Assembly (NCBI GenBank): GCA_037443945.1
Contig: JBBINH010000013.1
Span: 1 to 64,000, forward strand
Length of the DNA stretch: 64,000 nt
DNA from: SSF26 sp037443945
GTDB taxonomy: Bacteria; Chloroflexota; Anaerolineae; J102
Direction of reading: 5' to 3'
The position numbers were made by a program, and so were the translations under genes. The number at the start of each line of letters is the position of its first letter. The stretch's first letter is position 1. The notes beneath the pieces are model-generated. The model worked only from the letters and a program-made list of their open reading frames with translations. It searched no databases and was not told the DNA's origin. This document shows, in pieces, positions 32,962 to 42,000 of this stretch.

Positions 32962-35390
32962 GCACCGCTGCCATCGCCTGTGCCCTATGTGGGTTGAGCA
33001 CCCACCATCCCCTCTACGATGAGGCCGGACGTGCCTACTGTTGTCCGGCCTGTCGCGAGGTGAGTGCGCTCCTGGCGACGGCACCGTCGCCAACGCAGGC
33101 GCCCACTGCGGCCGGAACCGCCGAAGCAGCCGCCACCCTCGAATTGGCCGGGATGTGGTGCAGCTCGTGTGCGTGGCTGATCGGCGAGACCCTGGCACGG
33201 ACGCCGGGCGTGGCTGCAGCCGAGGTTAGCTTTATCCAGCGGCAGGCGCGCGTGCGCTATGACTCGGCCCGAACCGACCCTAAGCGCCTGGTGCGACAGG
33301 TGCGACGCCTGGGCTATCGCGCCTGGTTGCCGGGTGATACGCCCTGGGACGAAGAGGAAGCGCTGTGGTACCGGCTGGTTATCTGCAGCGTCTTCGTCCT
33401 ACACGATGCCGTGCTCAGCTTCACCCTCTACGCTCGCGATCTGTTGGGCTGGGCCTCGGCCGATACGGAATGGCTGGTCCACTTTTTCAACTGGATGAGT
33501 CTGCTGGCCTGCGTGCCGGTCATCCTTCTGTTGGGATTGCCCGTGTTACGGGCGGGGTTGGCCAGTCTGCTGCGCGGTCACCCCAACATCCACACCCTCA
33601 TCGCCCTGGGAGCCACGGCAGCGTTTGTTCTCTCCCTACGCAACCTGGCGTTGGCACCCGTGACCGGTTATGCCCGGGTCTATTTTGAGACCACCACCGT
33701 GCTCTTCTTCCTGGTCGGATTGGGCCACTATCTCGAGCTCAAGGCCCGCAAGAAAGGCACCGAGGCCGTGGATGCCCTCTTCCGTCACATTCCGGCCGCA
33801 GCCACCGTCCTGACACCGACCGGAATCGAACGCATCGCCACCGAGCGCCTGCGCCGGGGCATGCGGGTACGGGTGGAGCCGGGCGAGCGCTTTCCAGTCG
33901 ACGGCCTGATCGCCGCAGGGGCGGGCGATGTGGACGAGAGTCTGTTGACGGGCGAACCGGAACCCGTGTTTCGCCGCGCCGGCGATCCGGTCCTGGCCGG
34001 AACCATCAATCTCAACGGTCACTTCGATGTGATCACGACGGCCACGGGCGCCGAAACGGTAGCCGGCCAGATCGGTCGGCTCCTCCACGAGGCCTTGTGG
34101 CAGCGGGCGCCCCTCGAACAACTGGCCGACCGGGTGGCGGCGATGATGACGCCCCTGGCCCTGATTTTGGCCCTGATGACCTTTGGTTTTTGGACGTGGC
34201 GGCTCGATAGCGAGACCGGGCTGGTCTATGCCTTGTCCGTCTTGCTCATCGCCTGCCCGTGTGCTTTGGGCATCGCCACGCCGCTGACCCTCTGGATCGC
34301 CCTGGGACGCGCGGCCGAGATGGGTGTCATTCTGCGCTCGACCGGCGTCCTCGAAGCCCTGGCCGGGATTCGGCAGGCCTTCTTCGATAAGACCGGCACC
34401 CTCACCACCGCAGCCATCACCCTCCAGGCCGTGGCGGCGGAGGGCATCGATGCCGATCGTCTGCTGGCCTATGTGGCAGCAGCCGAACAGGGCATTGACC
34501 ATCCCCTGGCGCGGGCGATCGTCCAGGCCGTGACGGACTCGGAAGCCTCGTTGCCGGTGACAGAGGTTCGCCGTCTGCCCGGTCGGGGGGTGGCGGCCAC
34601 GGTGGCCGATCGGGCCCTGGTCATCGGTTCGGCCCGGCTGATGGCCGAACAGGGTTTCACATTGCCGCCAACCCTGGCGGCCCGACAACGGCAATGGCAA
34701 GAAGCCGGTTGGTCGGTCGTGTTCGTGGGATGGGAAGGACAGGTCCGGGGGGCGCTTGCCCTGGGCGAAAGCCCTCGCCTGGAGCTACCGGCCATGTTGG
34801 CCGGCTTACGGCGCCTGGGCATTGCCGTAACCGTGTTGACGGGCGATGATGCTCGCGCCGGCGCACGCTGGCAGCAGCGATTGGGCGTGCCCGTGCTGGC
34901 CGAACAACGACCCGAGGACAAGCTGGCGGTGTTGCGGGCCGCCGGTCCCGGCGTCCTCATGGTCGGCGACGGCATCAACGACGGGCCGGCCCTGGCCGCG
35001 GCGACGGTCGGTATCGGCCTTGTCCGCGGCGCCGATGTGGCCCAGGCTGCGGCCGATGTCGTGTTGCTGGGCGAGGATCTGCGGGTTATCCCCTGGTTGA
35101 TCACCCTGGCCGTTCAGGCCAGGCAGCGCATTCGCCAGAATCTGGCCTGGGCTTTTGTCTACAATGCCGTCGGTCTCGCCCTGGCCATGAGCGGGCACCT
35201 GCAGCCTGTCATCGCCGCTTTGCTGATGGTCCTCAATAGCCTGTTGGTCACCCGCAACGGCATGCGCCTGCACAAGGCCGCACCGGCGTCGTGGGAACCG
35301 CCGGCCGCTTCCGCAGCCCCACACCCGGCGCCGGCCTCGGCACGCTCGGCTACATCCGTTGCAACACCTGAATGGATCGCCCATGGCTAA
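32955..35390 (+). CDS. Copper-transporting P1B-type ATPase, CcoI/FixI-like
   Basis: An 811-residue pump. Its N-terminal zinc-ribbon-like part (CALCGLSTHHPLYDEAG then CCPACREV) is followed by an HMA-like domain with MWCSSCAWLI, as in CcoI. The membrane CPC motif is IACPCALGIATPL; phosphorylation motif FFDKTGTLT; HP motif GIDHPLARAI; hinge GDGINDGPALAAA; actuator LTGEPEP. CcoI-type pumps load copper into heme-copper enzymes rather than detoxify the cytoplasm. No cbb3 oxidase is present, so the likely client is the CuA/CuB enzyme of this cluster. The GTG at 32955 overlaps the previous gene; the longer frame from 32259 is a shadow. It overlaps the cytochrome b fusion by 8 bp. Confidence 0.9.
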   Translation: MVGTAAIACALCGLSTHHPLYDEAGRAYCCPACREVSALLATAPSPTQAPTAAGTAEAAATLELAGMWCSSCAWLIGETLARTPGVAAAEVSFIQRQARVRYDSARTDPKRLVRQVRRLGYRAWLPGDTPWDEEEALWYRLVICSVFVLHDAVLSFTLYARDLLGWASADTEWLVHFFNWMSLLACVPVILLLGLPVLRAGLASLLRGHPNIHTLIALGATAAFVLSLRNLALAPVTGYARVYFETTTVLFFLVGLGHYLELKARKKGTEAVDALFRHIPAAATVLTPTGIERIATERLRRGMRVRVEPGERFPVDGLIAAGAGDVDESLLTGEPEPVFRRAGDPVLAGTINLNGHFDVITTATGAETVAGQIGRLLHEALWQRAPLEQLADRVAAMMTPLALILALMTFGFWTWRLDSETGLVYALSVLLIACPCALGIATPLTLWIALGRAAEMGVILRSTGVLEALAGIRQAFFDKTGTLTTAAITLQAVAAEGIDADRLLAYVAAAEQGIDHPLARAIVQAVTDSEASLPVTEVRRLPGRGVAATVADRALVIGSARLMAEQGFTLPPTLAARQRQWQEAGWSVVFVGWEGQVRGALALGESPRLELPAMLAGLRRLGIAVTVLTGDDARAGARWQQRLGVPVLAEQRPEDKLAVLRAAGPGVLMVGDGINDGPALAAATVGIGLVRGADVAQAAADVVLLGEDLRVIPWLITLAVQARQRIRQNLAWAFVYNAVGLALAMSGHLQPVIAALLMVLNSLLVTRNGMRLHKAAPASWEPPAASAAPHPAPASARSATSVATPEWIAHG

Positions 35391-37533
35391 AATGCGCACC
35401 GTTTACGCCGGTCGCCGTCGCCTGCGCGCCTGGGAGCGGTTGTGGACGGGAGGGGAACGTCTGCTCAATCGTCTGGCCCGCAGGTGGACGTTCAATCCCC
35501 TTTATCATCTGGGCACCTTGGAGATTTTTCTCCTGTTTGTGCTCATCATCACGGGTATCTACCTGACTTTGTTTTATCGGCCCGGAAGCGATCGCGCCTA
35601 TGCCTCGGTGGCGGCGTTTAGCACTACCCGACTAGGCTCCCTCATGCGCGGAGTCCACCGCTATGCCGCCGATACGCTCATCCTGGTCGCGCTTCTGCAT
35701 GCTGCCAAAATGCTGATCATGGATCGGTTTTGGGGCAGCCGCTGGTTGGCCTGGGTCACGGGATGGGGGCTCCTTGCCCTTTTCTGGTTGACCGGAACGA
35801 TGGGCTTTTTCCTGGTGTGGGATAAGGCCGGTCAATGGCTGGCCGAATACGCCGTTGACCGACTTGGGGGATCCTTTGCGCTTTCGTTCCTCGGTCCGCA
35901 GGCGGCCGGCCGCACCTATGGTTTTTTTGTCATCATCCTCTTTTTGCACGTCTTCATTCCTTTGCTCCTGGCCGTGGCCGTGCTGATCCACGAGATGCGG
36001 CTGGCGCGACCGCGCTATTGGGCCCCTCGTTGGCTCATGCTCGCCGCCACAGGGCTCTTGATGGGGCTGGCGGCACTCTGGCCTGTAACCAGTGAAGCTC
36101 CGGCCGATCTGAGCCGGCTTATCGGATCACTGGCACGGTTGGACGGATGGTATCTGGGTTTTTTGGTCCTGATCAACCGGTGGGGCGATACGGTGTTTTG
36201 GACGCTGACCCTTCTTCTCATGGGCGTCCTTGTCACCGTCCCCTGGTGGGGACGTGGGCAGCATCTGGGGCCGGCCGGTGTCATCGCCGCCCGCTGTACG
36301 GGCTGTAGCCTCTGCGCGCGGGAATGCCCGTTCGATGCCATCGAGATGGTGATCCGTGACGACGAGACGCCCTATAGCTCGTTGGCCGTGGTCAAACCCT
36401 CGTTGTGCACAGGGTGCGGGATCTGTGTGGCCGCCTGTAACGATAGGGCCATCGAGCTGGCGGCGCTCCATGCAGCCGTGGTGCGTCAGGACCTGCAGCG
36501 TAACCTGCGACAGGCCGGCCGGGCAGGGATCAATCCGGTTGTGGTCTTTACCTGCGACCGCCATGCCCTTCTGGGAAGCCTGCCCCCTCTGGCCGCTGCT
36601 GAACCCTCGACCATGACCGATATCCCGGTTATCCCCCTGGCTCCGGGCCGTTTGCCCCCACGGGTGCAGCAGGGCACTTGGCCTGATGCCCAAGGGCAGC
36701 CGCGACCGGTGATGACGGCGGTTTTGCCCTGTCTGGGTATGCTGCATCCGACCTGGGCCGCCGAGGCCATCGAGGCCGGCGCGGCCGGCGCCATCATGGT
36801 CGGATGTCCCGAACCGGACTGCGCCTATCGCGAGGGGCCGTATTGGACCGAAGAGCGGATGAAGCGACGGCGTACCCTGCGCCGTGGCAACACCTTTTTG
36901 CTTGCCGTCGCTCCGGGTAGCCGATCCGAGGTAGAGCGCGTCTGGCAACGGCTAAACGGGGCTGTCACGGCAGAGGACATGCCCTGGGTCACCGTCGTCG
37001 GCGACCGCAGCAGCCGACCGCAAGCGCATCCGATCGCGCGCGTGGGGCATTTTCTGCCGGGATTGGCCCTGCTTCTTGTGGTTTTTATCGTCGCCATTGC
37101 CCTTAATCGGCCCGTCAGCGTCCTCACTCCGCAGGGGGCACGACTGCGGGTGCTCATCAACCATAGCGGTCAGCTCCTGGCCCATGCCCAAAACCTGCCT
37201 GCGGATGTGCTCGCCAAGTTGCCACCGGGGGTTGATCCGGCTGCCATTTTGGGGGCCGAACGTTTTCCCGTGGGAGTGCGGGTGGAGATAGACGGCCAGA
37301 CCGTCCTGGAGCGCACCTATCGTCCCCGTGGTCTGCGACGGGAGGGCGCCATTTACGGTTCGGAGACCCTGTGGCTGGCTCCGGGCACCTACAACGCCCG
37401 CATCGCCCTTAACGACGACGGCGCCACATGGCGCACCGTGTTTGCCGGCACGATGGAGTTGGCTCCGGGCGAGGTGGCCATTCTCAATTACGATGCGACG
37501 GTCGATGCCTTTGTCCTTTTACCCCGACCGTGA
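35383..37533 (+). CDS. Cytochrome b / ferredoxin / FlpD (MvhD) fusion membrane protein
   Basis: The 716-residue protein has a b6-like cytochrome b part (residues 1 to about 290). Histidine pairs H92/H106 and H189/H203, each separated by 13 residues, fit two b hemes. Next come two [4Fe-4S] motifs (CTGCSLCARECP at 305, CTGCGICVAACN at 342), then an FlpD/MvhD-like domain (VVFTCDRH, AGAIMVGCPEPDC, ERMKRRRTLRR), then a late membrane helix (about 570) and a small C-terminal domain. It could link quinol to a cytoplasmic Fe-S or flavin carrier. The start ATG 35383 overlaps the ATPase stop. Its place beside NirS and the heme-copper enzyme suggests a role in that chain; the reaction is unknown. Confidence 0.75.
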   Translation: MAKMRTVYAGRRRLRAWERLWTGGERLLNRLARRWTFNPLYHLGTLEIFLLFVLIITGIYLTLFYRPGSDRAYASVAAFSTTRLGSLMRGVHRYAADTLILVALLHAAKMLIMDRFWGSRWLAWVTGWGLLALFWLTGTMGFFLVWDKAGQWLAEYAVDRLGGSFALSFLGPQAAGRTYGFFVIILFLHVFIPLLLAVAVLIHEMRLARPRYWAPRWLMLAATGLLMGLAALWPVTSEAPADLSRLIGSLARLDGWYLGFLVLINRWGDTVFWTLTLLLMGVLVTVPWWGRGQHLGPAGVIAARCTGCSLCARECPFDAIEMVIRDDETPYSSLAVVKPSLCTGCGICVAACNDRAIELAALHAAVVRQDLQRNLRQAGRAGINPVVVFTCDRHALLGSLPPLAAAEPSTMTDIPVIPLAPGRLPPRVQQGTWPDAQGQPRPVMTAVLPCLGMLHPTWAAEAIEAGAAGAIMVGCPEPDCAYREGPYWTEERMKRRRTLRRGNTFLLAVAPGSRSEVERVWQRLNGAVTAEDMPWVTVVGDRSSRPQAHPIARVGHFLPGLALLLVVFIVAIALNRPVSVLTPQGARLRVLINHSGQLLAHAQNLPADVLAKLPPGVDPAAILGAERFPVGVRVEIDGQTVLERTYRPRGLRREGAIYGSETLWLAPGTYNARIALNDDGATWRTVFAGTMELAPGEVAILNYDATVDAFVLLPRP

Positions 37534-37545
37534 CGATTCGGCACC

Positions 37546-37767
37546 ATGAAGCAGAAAATTGTCGGTTGGCGTCAGGACGAAGCAGGCGATTGGGTGGCCG
37601 TGTTGGCCTGCGGGCACGGCCAACATGTGCGCCATGAGCCACCGCTGAGTTTCCGCGCCTGGGTTTTGACGGCCGAAGGCCGGCAGCGCTTCCTGGGTTT
37701 TGAACTCGACTGCAAACGTTGCGACGCCGGAGAACCTCCCCCACCTCTGATCGGCAACGCCGATTGA
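37546..37767 (+). CDS. DUF3565 family small protein
   Basis: A 73-residue protein that starts MKQKIVGWRQDEAGDWVA and has CGHGQHVRHEPP, RAWVLTAEGRQRFLGFEL and a C-terminal CKRC. The conserved Cys and His residues suggest a small metal-binding fold. The family has no established function. It is the last plus-strand gene of the respiratory cluster, 12 bp after the cytochrome b fusion, and may share its transcript. Confidence 0.75.
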   Translation: MKQKIVGWRQDEAGDWVAVLACGHGQHVRHEPPLSFRAWVLTAEGRQRFLGFELDCKRCDAGEPPPPLIGNAD

Positions 37768-37776
37768 GGTCTGGGC

Positions 37777-37925
37777 GGTAACGGCTTGCGTCCCGACGGA
37801 GGTCGCCCTCATAGGCCTTCGGCCGGCGCAAGCCGATGCCCGGCACCGTGGGCTCAGGGAGCCGATCCTCAAGCAGCGCACGGTGGCGGGCAGCCGGGTG
37901 GGTCATTGCCCCTGGCGAGGATGGC
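37777..37925 (-). ncRNA. Candidate structured non-coding RNA, copy B
   Basis: This is the second copy of the element at 1111-1270. It keeps CATAGGCCTTCGG, GATGCCCGGCAC, GGGCTCAGGGAG and GGCAGCCGGGTGGG in the same order and with similar spacing. Its 9-bp stem CGGCTTGCG/CGCAAGCCG differs in sequence from copy A yet is still paired, as expected for a conserved RNA structure. It lies between convergent genes, so it cannot be a 5' leader on either strand; it could be in the 3' UTR of the minus-strand gene next to it. No clear promoter was seen for this copy. The strand is assigned by analogy with copy A. Confidence 0.45.
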
Positions 37926-37988
37926 GCCGCTTCCGGGCTATCGAGCTGAGAGGGCCGGCTCATAGCCCGATGCGGGCCGATCGACGCT

Positions 37989-39008
37989 TTAGTACGGCGC
38001 CATGCCCGTCGGATCGGGCCGCCACGAACCCAGCACCTTCATGTAATTGGCCCGCTCAAAGGCGGCCGGCTCGGCGACATGGATTTGGCTCATGGACCCG
38101 CGCATTTGGGCAACCGACTCGTACTCGTGCTCCTCCATCCATTGCCGCATCTCGTCCAGGATCTCGCCCACGCGCCTGACGCCGTGCGCCAACAGCTCCG
38201 AGGCCATCATGACCACATTGGCCCCCGCCATAATCGCCTTGATGACGTCGGTGTAGGTATGAACGCCGCTGGTCAGGGCAAAATCGGTCTTGATGCGACC
38301 GTAGAGAATGGCGATCCAGCGCAAAGGCAAGCGCATGGCAAAAGGCGTGCTCAGCACCAGGTGTGGCACCACTTCCAACCGCTCCAGGTCAAAATCGGGC
38401 TGATAGAAGCGATTGAAGAGCACCAGGCCATCGGCTCCGGCCGCCACCAACCGATAACACATATTGGCCGTGGCGCTGAAGTAGGGGCTGATCTTGACGG
38501 CAATGGGAATGTGGACGGTCCGGCGCACATCGCGGACCACGTTTAGGTACATCTCCTCGACGGCGGCGCCGGTCATGGCCGGGTCGGTAGGGATGTAGTA
38601 GATGTTGAGCTCCAGGGCATCGGCGCCGGCCTCCTGGATGTTGCGGGCGTACTCGATCCAGCCCCCGGTGGAAACCCCGTTGAGACTCCCGATAATGGGG
38701 ATATCCACGGCCGCTTTGGCCCGGCGGATCAGCTCCAGATACTCGCCGGGACCGACGTTATAGCGACCCAAATCGGGAAAGTAACTGAGCGCCTCGCTGA
38801 AGCTTTCGGTGCCGTAGGTCAGATAGTGGTCCAGCAGCTCGCTTTCCAGATTGATTTGCTCTTCAAAGAGCGAACAAAGCACAACGGCGCCGCAGCCGGC
38901 ATCCTCCAGGCGACGAATCCCATCGAGGGTATACGAAAGAGGCGATGACGAGGCGATGATGGGATTGCGCAGATGCAAGCCGAGGTAATGGGTGCTCAGA
39001 TCGGGCAT
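37989..39008 (-). CDS. Dihydroorotate dehydrogenase-like flavoprotein
   Basis: A 339-residue TIM-barrel of the dihydroorotate dehydrogenase superfamily. LRNPIIASSSPLSYTLDGI opens the barrel, SLNGVSTGGW and PIAVKISPYF line the FMN site, and GADGLVLFNRFYQPD follows. This subgroup is commonly beside nifJ and is not the pyrimidine enzyme proper; its substrate is unknown. GGAGG lies before the ATG at 39008. It follows nifJ by 45 bp on the same strand, which supports joint expression and a possible role with the ferredoxin-linked enzyme. Confidence 0.82.
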   Translation of the reverse strand: MPDLSTHYLGLHLRNPIIASSSPLSYTLDGIRRLEDAGCGAVVLCSLFEEQINLESELLDHYLTYGTESFSEALSYFPDLGRYNVGPGEYLELIRRAKAAVDIPIIGSLNGVSTGGWIEYARNIQEAGADALELNIYYIPTDPAMTGAAVEEMYLNVVRDVRRTVHIPIAVKISPYFSATANMCYRLVAAGADGLVLFNRFYQPDFDLERLEVVPHLVLSTPFAMRLPLRWIAILYGRIKTDFALTSGVHTYTDVIKAIMAGANVVMMASELLAHGVRRVGEILDEMRQWMEEHEYESVAQMRGSMSQIHVAEPAAFERANYMKVLGSWRPDPTGMAPY

Positions 39009-39053
39009 GCGGATGACCTCCACAAGGCAAAGGATGGGCGGGAAAGGGCGAAA

Positions 39054-42000
39054 TCAGCCTGCCGCCAGCCGTTCATAAGCCTGCCAGCGCTCGAGAACCT
39101 GTTTCTGGGCCTCGGCCAGAAGACGCTCCGCCACGTCAGGATGGCTCTGGAACAGCATGCGGTAGCGCGCTTCGTTCATGATGTAGTCGCGCAGGGACAC
39201 ACTCGGCGCTTTGCAATCGAGTTGGAAGGGGTTCTTGCCCTCGGCCTTCAGCCGCGGATCGTAGCGATAAAGCGGCCAATACCCCGATTGGACGGCCAAC
39301 CGTTGCTGATCCATCCCGCGGGCCATGTCAATGCCGTGGGCGATGCAGTGGCTATAGGCGATGATGAGCGCAGGCCCTTCGTAGGATTCGGCTTCCAGAA
39401 ACGCGCGCACGGTTTGCGCGTCGTTAGCACCCATGGCGACCTGGGCGACGTAGATATAGCCGTACTCCATCATCAGCCTGCCCAGGTCCTTCTTGGGCGT
39501 GGCCTTACCCCCGGCGGCAAACTTGGCCACGGCGCCCAAAGGCGTGGCCTTGGAGGCCTGGCCGCCCGTATTCGAATAGACCTCGGTATCGAGTACCAAC
39601 ACGTTGACGTTGCGGCCGGAGGCCAGGACATGGTCGAGGCCGCCGTAGCCGATGTCATAGGCCCAGCCGTCACCGCCGATGATCCACACACTGCGCTTGA
39701 CCAGGACATCGGCCAGGCTGAGCAGATCGGCGATCGGCGAACGCAGAGGCGCTGCCGCCGGCTCGGCTTGTTTCTGATGGAGGATACGCTTCAGCGTAGC
39801 CACCCGACGGCGTTGCGCCAGGATGCCGGCCTCGGTGCTTTGATCGGCCTGAAGCAGGGCATCGGCCAGGTCGGGGCCGATCAGATGGCGCAATGCTTGC
39901 ACCAGCGCCGTCGCATAATCCCACTGCTTATCCAGGGCCAGACGCATGCCCAGGCCAAACTCGGCGTTATCCTCGAAAAGGGAATTGCTCCAGGCCGGAC
40001 CACGACCTTCGCCGTTGACCGACCAGGGCGTCGTCGGCAGATTCCCACCGTAGATGCTCGAACAACCGGTGGCATTGGCGATGATGGCCCGATCGCCGAA
40101 GAGCTGGCTGACCAGTTTGACATAGGGCGTCTCGCCACAACCGGCGCAGGCGCCGGAGAACTCGAACAGCGGCGTCAAAAGCTGGATGTTTTTGACGTTG
40201 TGAAAGGCAAGGCCATTGCTGCGGGGGACATCGGGCAAACGCAGGAAGTAATCCCAGTGGATACGCCCCTGTTGGCGCAAGGGCGCCTGGGGCATCATAT
40301 GGATGGCCTTGCGCCCTGCTATCTGCTTGTTCTTGGCCGGACACACCTCAACGCACAGGCGACAGCCGGTGCAGTCTTCGACCGCCACCTGCAGGGTGTA
40401 CTTCATGTGGCTCAGCTCCTTCCAGCGGGCATCGGCCACCAAAAAGCCGGCCGGTGCATCGGCCAGGGCTTCGGGTGCCACCACTTTGCTGCGGATGACG
40501 GCGTGCGGACAGACCAGCACACACTTGCCGCATTGGATACACACATCCGGGTCCCAGACCGGCACCTCCAGGGCGATATTCCGCTTTTCCCAGCGACTGG
40601 TCGCGCTGGGGAAGGTGCCGTCCGCAGGCAAGGCGCTGACCGGCAGCAGGTCGCCTTCGCCGGCGATCATCCTGGCCGTGACCTCCTGGACAAAGGGTGG
40701 CGCTTCCGGCGGCACCGGTGGCAACAGAGACTTGGTGCTGGTAATCCGATCCGGGATAGGCACCTCGTAAAGCCGGGCCAGGGTGGCATCGACCGCTTCG
40801 AAGTTCTTTTGCACCACGGCCGGGCCTCGTTTGCCGTAGGTTTTCTCGATGGCATGTTTGATCTGGGCGATGGCTTCGTCGCGGGGTAAGACACCGCTGA
40901 CGGCGAAGAAACAGGTCTGCATGATGGTGTTGATGCGTACACCCATCCCTGTCTGCCGCGCCACCTCGTAGGCATCGATCGTGTACAGTTTCAACTTCTT
41001 GGCCAGGATCTGCTCTTGGGCCGGCTGCGGGAGCTGATCCCATACCTGGTCGGGCGGATAAGGCGCATTCAGGAGGATGATGGCGCCCTCTTCCGCCGCC
41101 GTCAGCATGTCGTAACGCTCCCAAAAGCCCCATTGGTGGATGGCAATGAAATTGGCCTTCCGAATCAGGTAGGTGGAACGAATGGGACGCGGGCCAAAAC
41201 GCAGATGGGAAACCGTGCGGGCCCCGGATTTTTTGGAATCGTACACGAAATAGCCCTGGGCGTAATTGGGCGTCTCTTCCCCGATGATTTTGATCGAGTT
41301 TTTGTTGGCCCCGACCGTCCCATCGGCGCCCAACCCCCAGAAAATGGCCCGCGTCGTATCGGGCGATTCGATGTCGAAATCGGGGTCATAAGCGAGGCTG
41401 GAGTGACAGACATCATCCTCGATACCGACGGTGAAGTGGTTTTTCGGTTGCGGTTTGGCCAACTCGTCGAACACGGCTTTGATCATGGCCGGGGTGAATT
41501 CTTTGGACGAAAGCCCGTACCGCCCACCGATGACGACGCGTGGCGCGGCCGCCGTCCTGGCTTGCGGCGCAAAGTGCGCTTCGCCGAGCGCAGTCAGGAC
41601 ATCCTGATACAACGGTTCGCCGGCTGCCCCCGGTTCCTTACAGCGGTCGAGCACGGCGATGGCCTCGACCGTCGGAGGCAAGCTGGCCAGGAAATGAGAC
41701 GCCGAGAAGGGACGGAAGAGCCGCACCTTCACCACGCCCACTTTTTCGCCATGGGCATTCAGATAAGCCACCGTCTCGGCCACCGCTTCGGCTCCGGACC
41801 CCATGATGACGATGACGCGCTCGGCGTCCGGCGCCCCTTCGTAGTCGAACAGATGATACGATCGTCCTACCAGGCGGGCAAACCGGTCCATCGTCGCCTG
41901 GACGATGTCGGGAACCGCCCGATAGAAAGGATTGGCCGCCTCGCGGGCCTGGAAATAGACATCGGGATTCTGGGCCGTACCACGAATGAAGGGCCGATCG

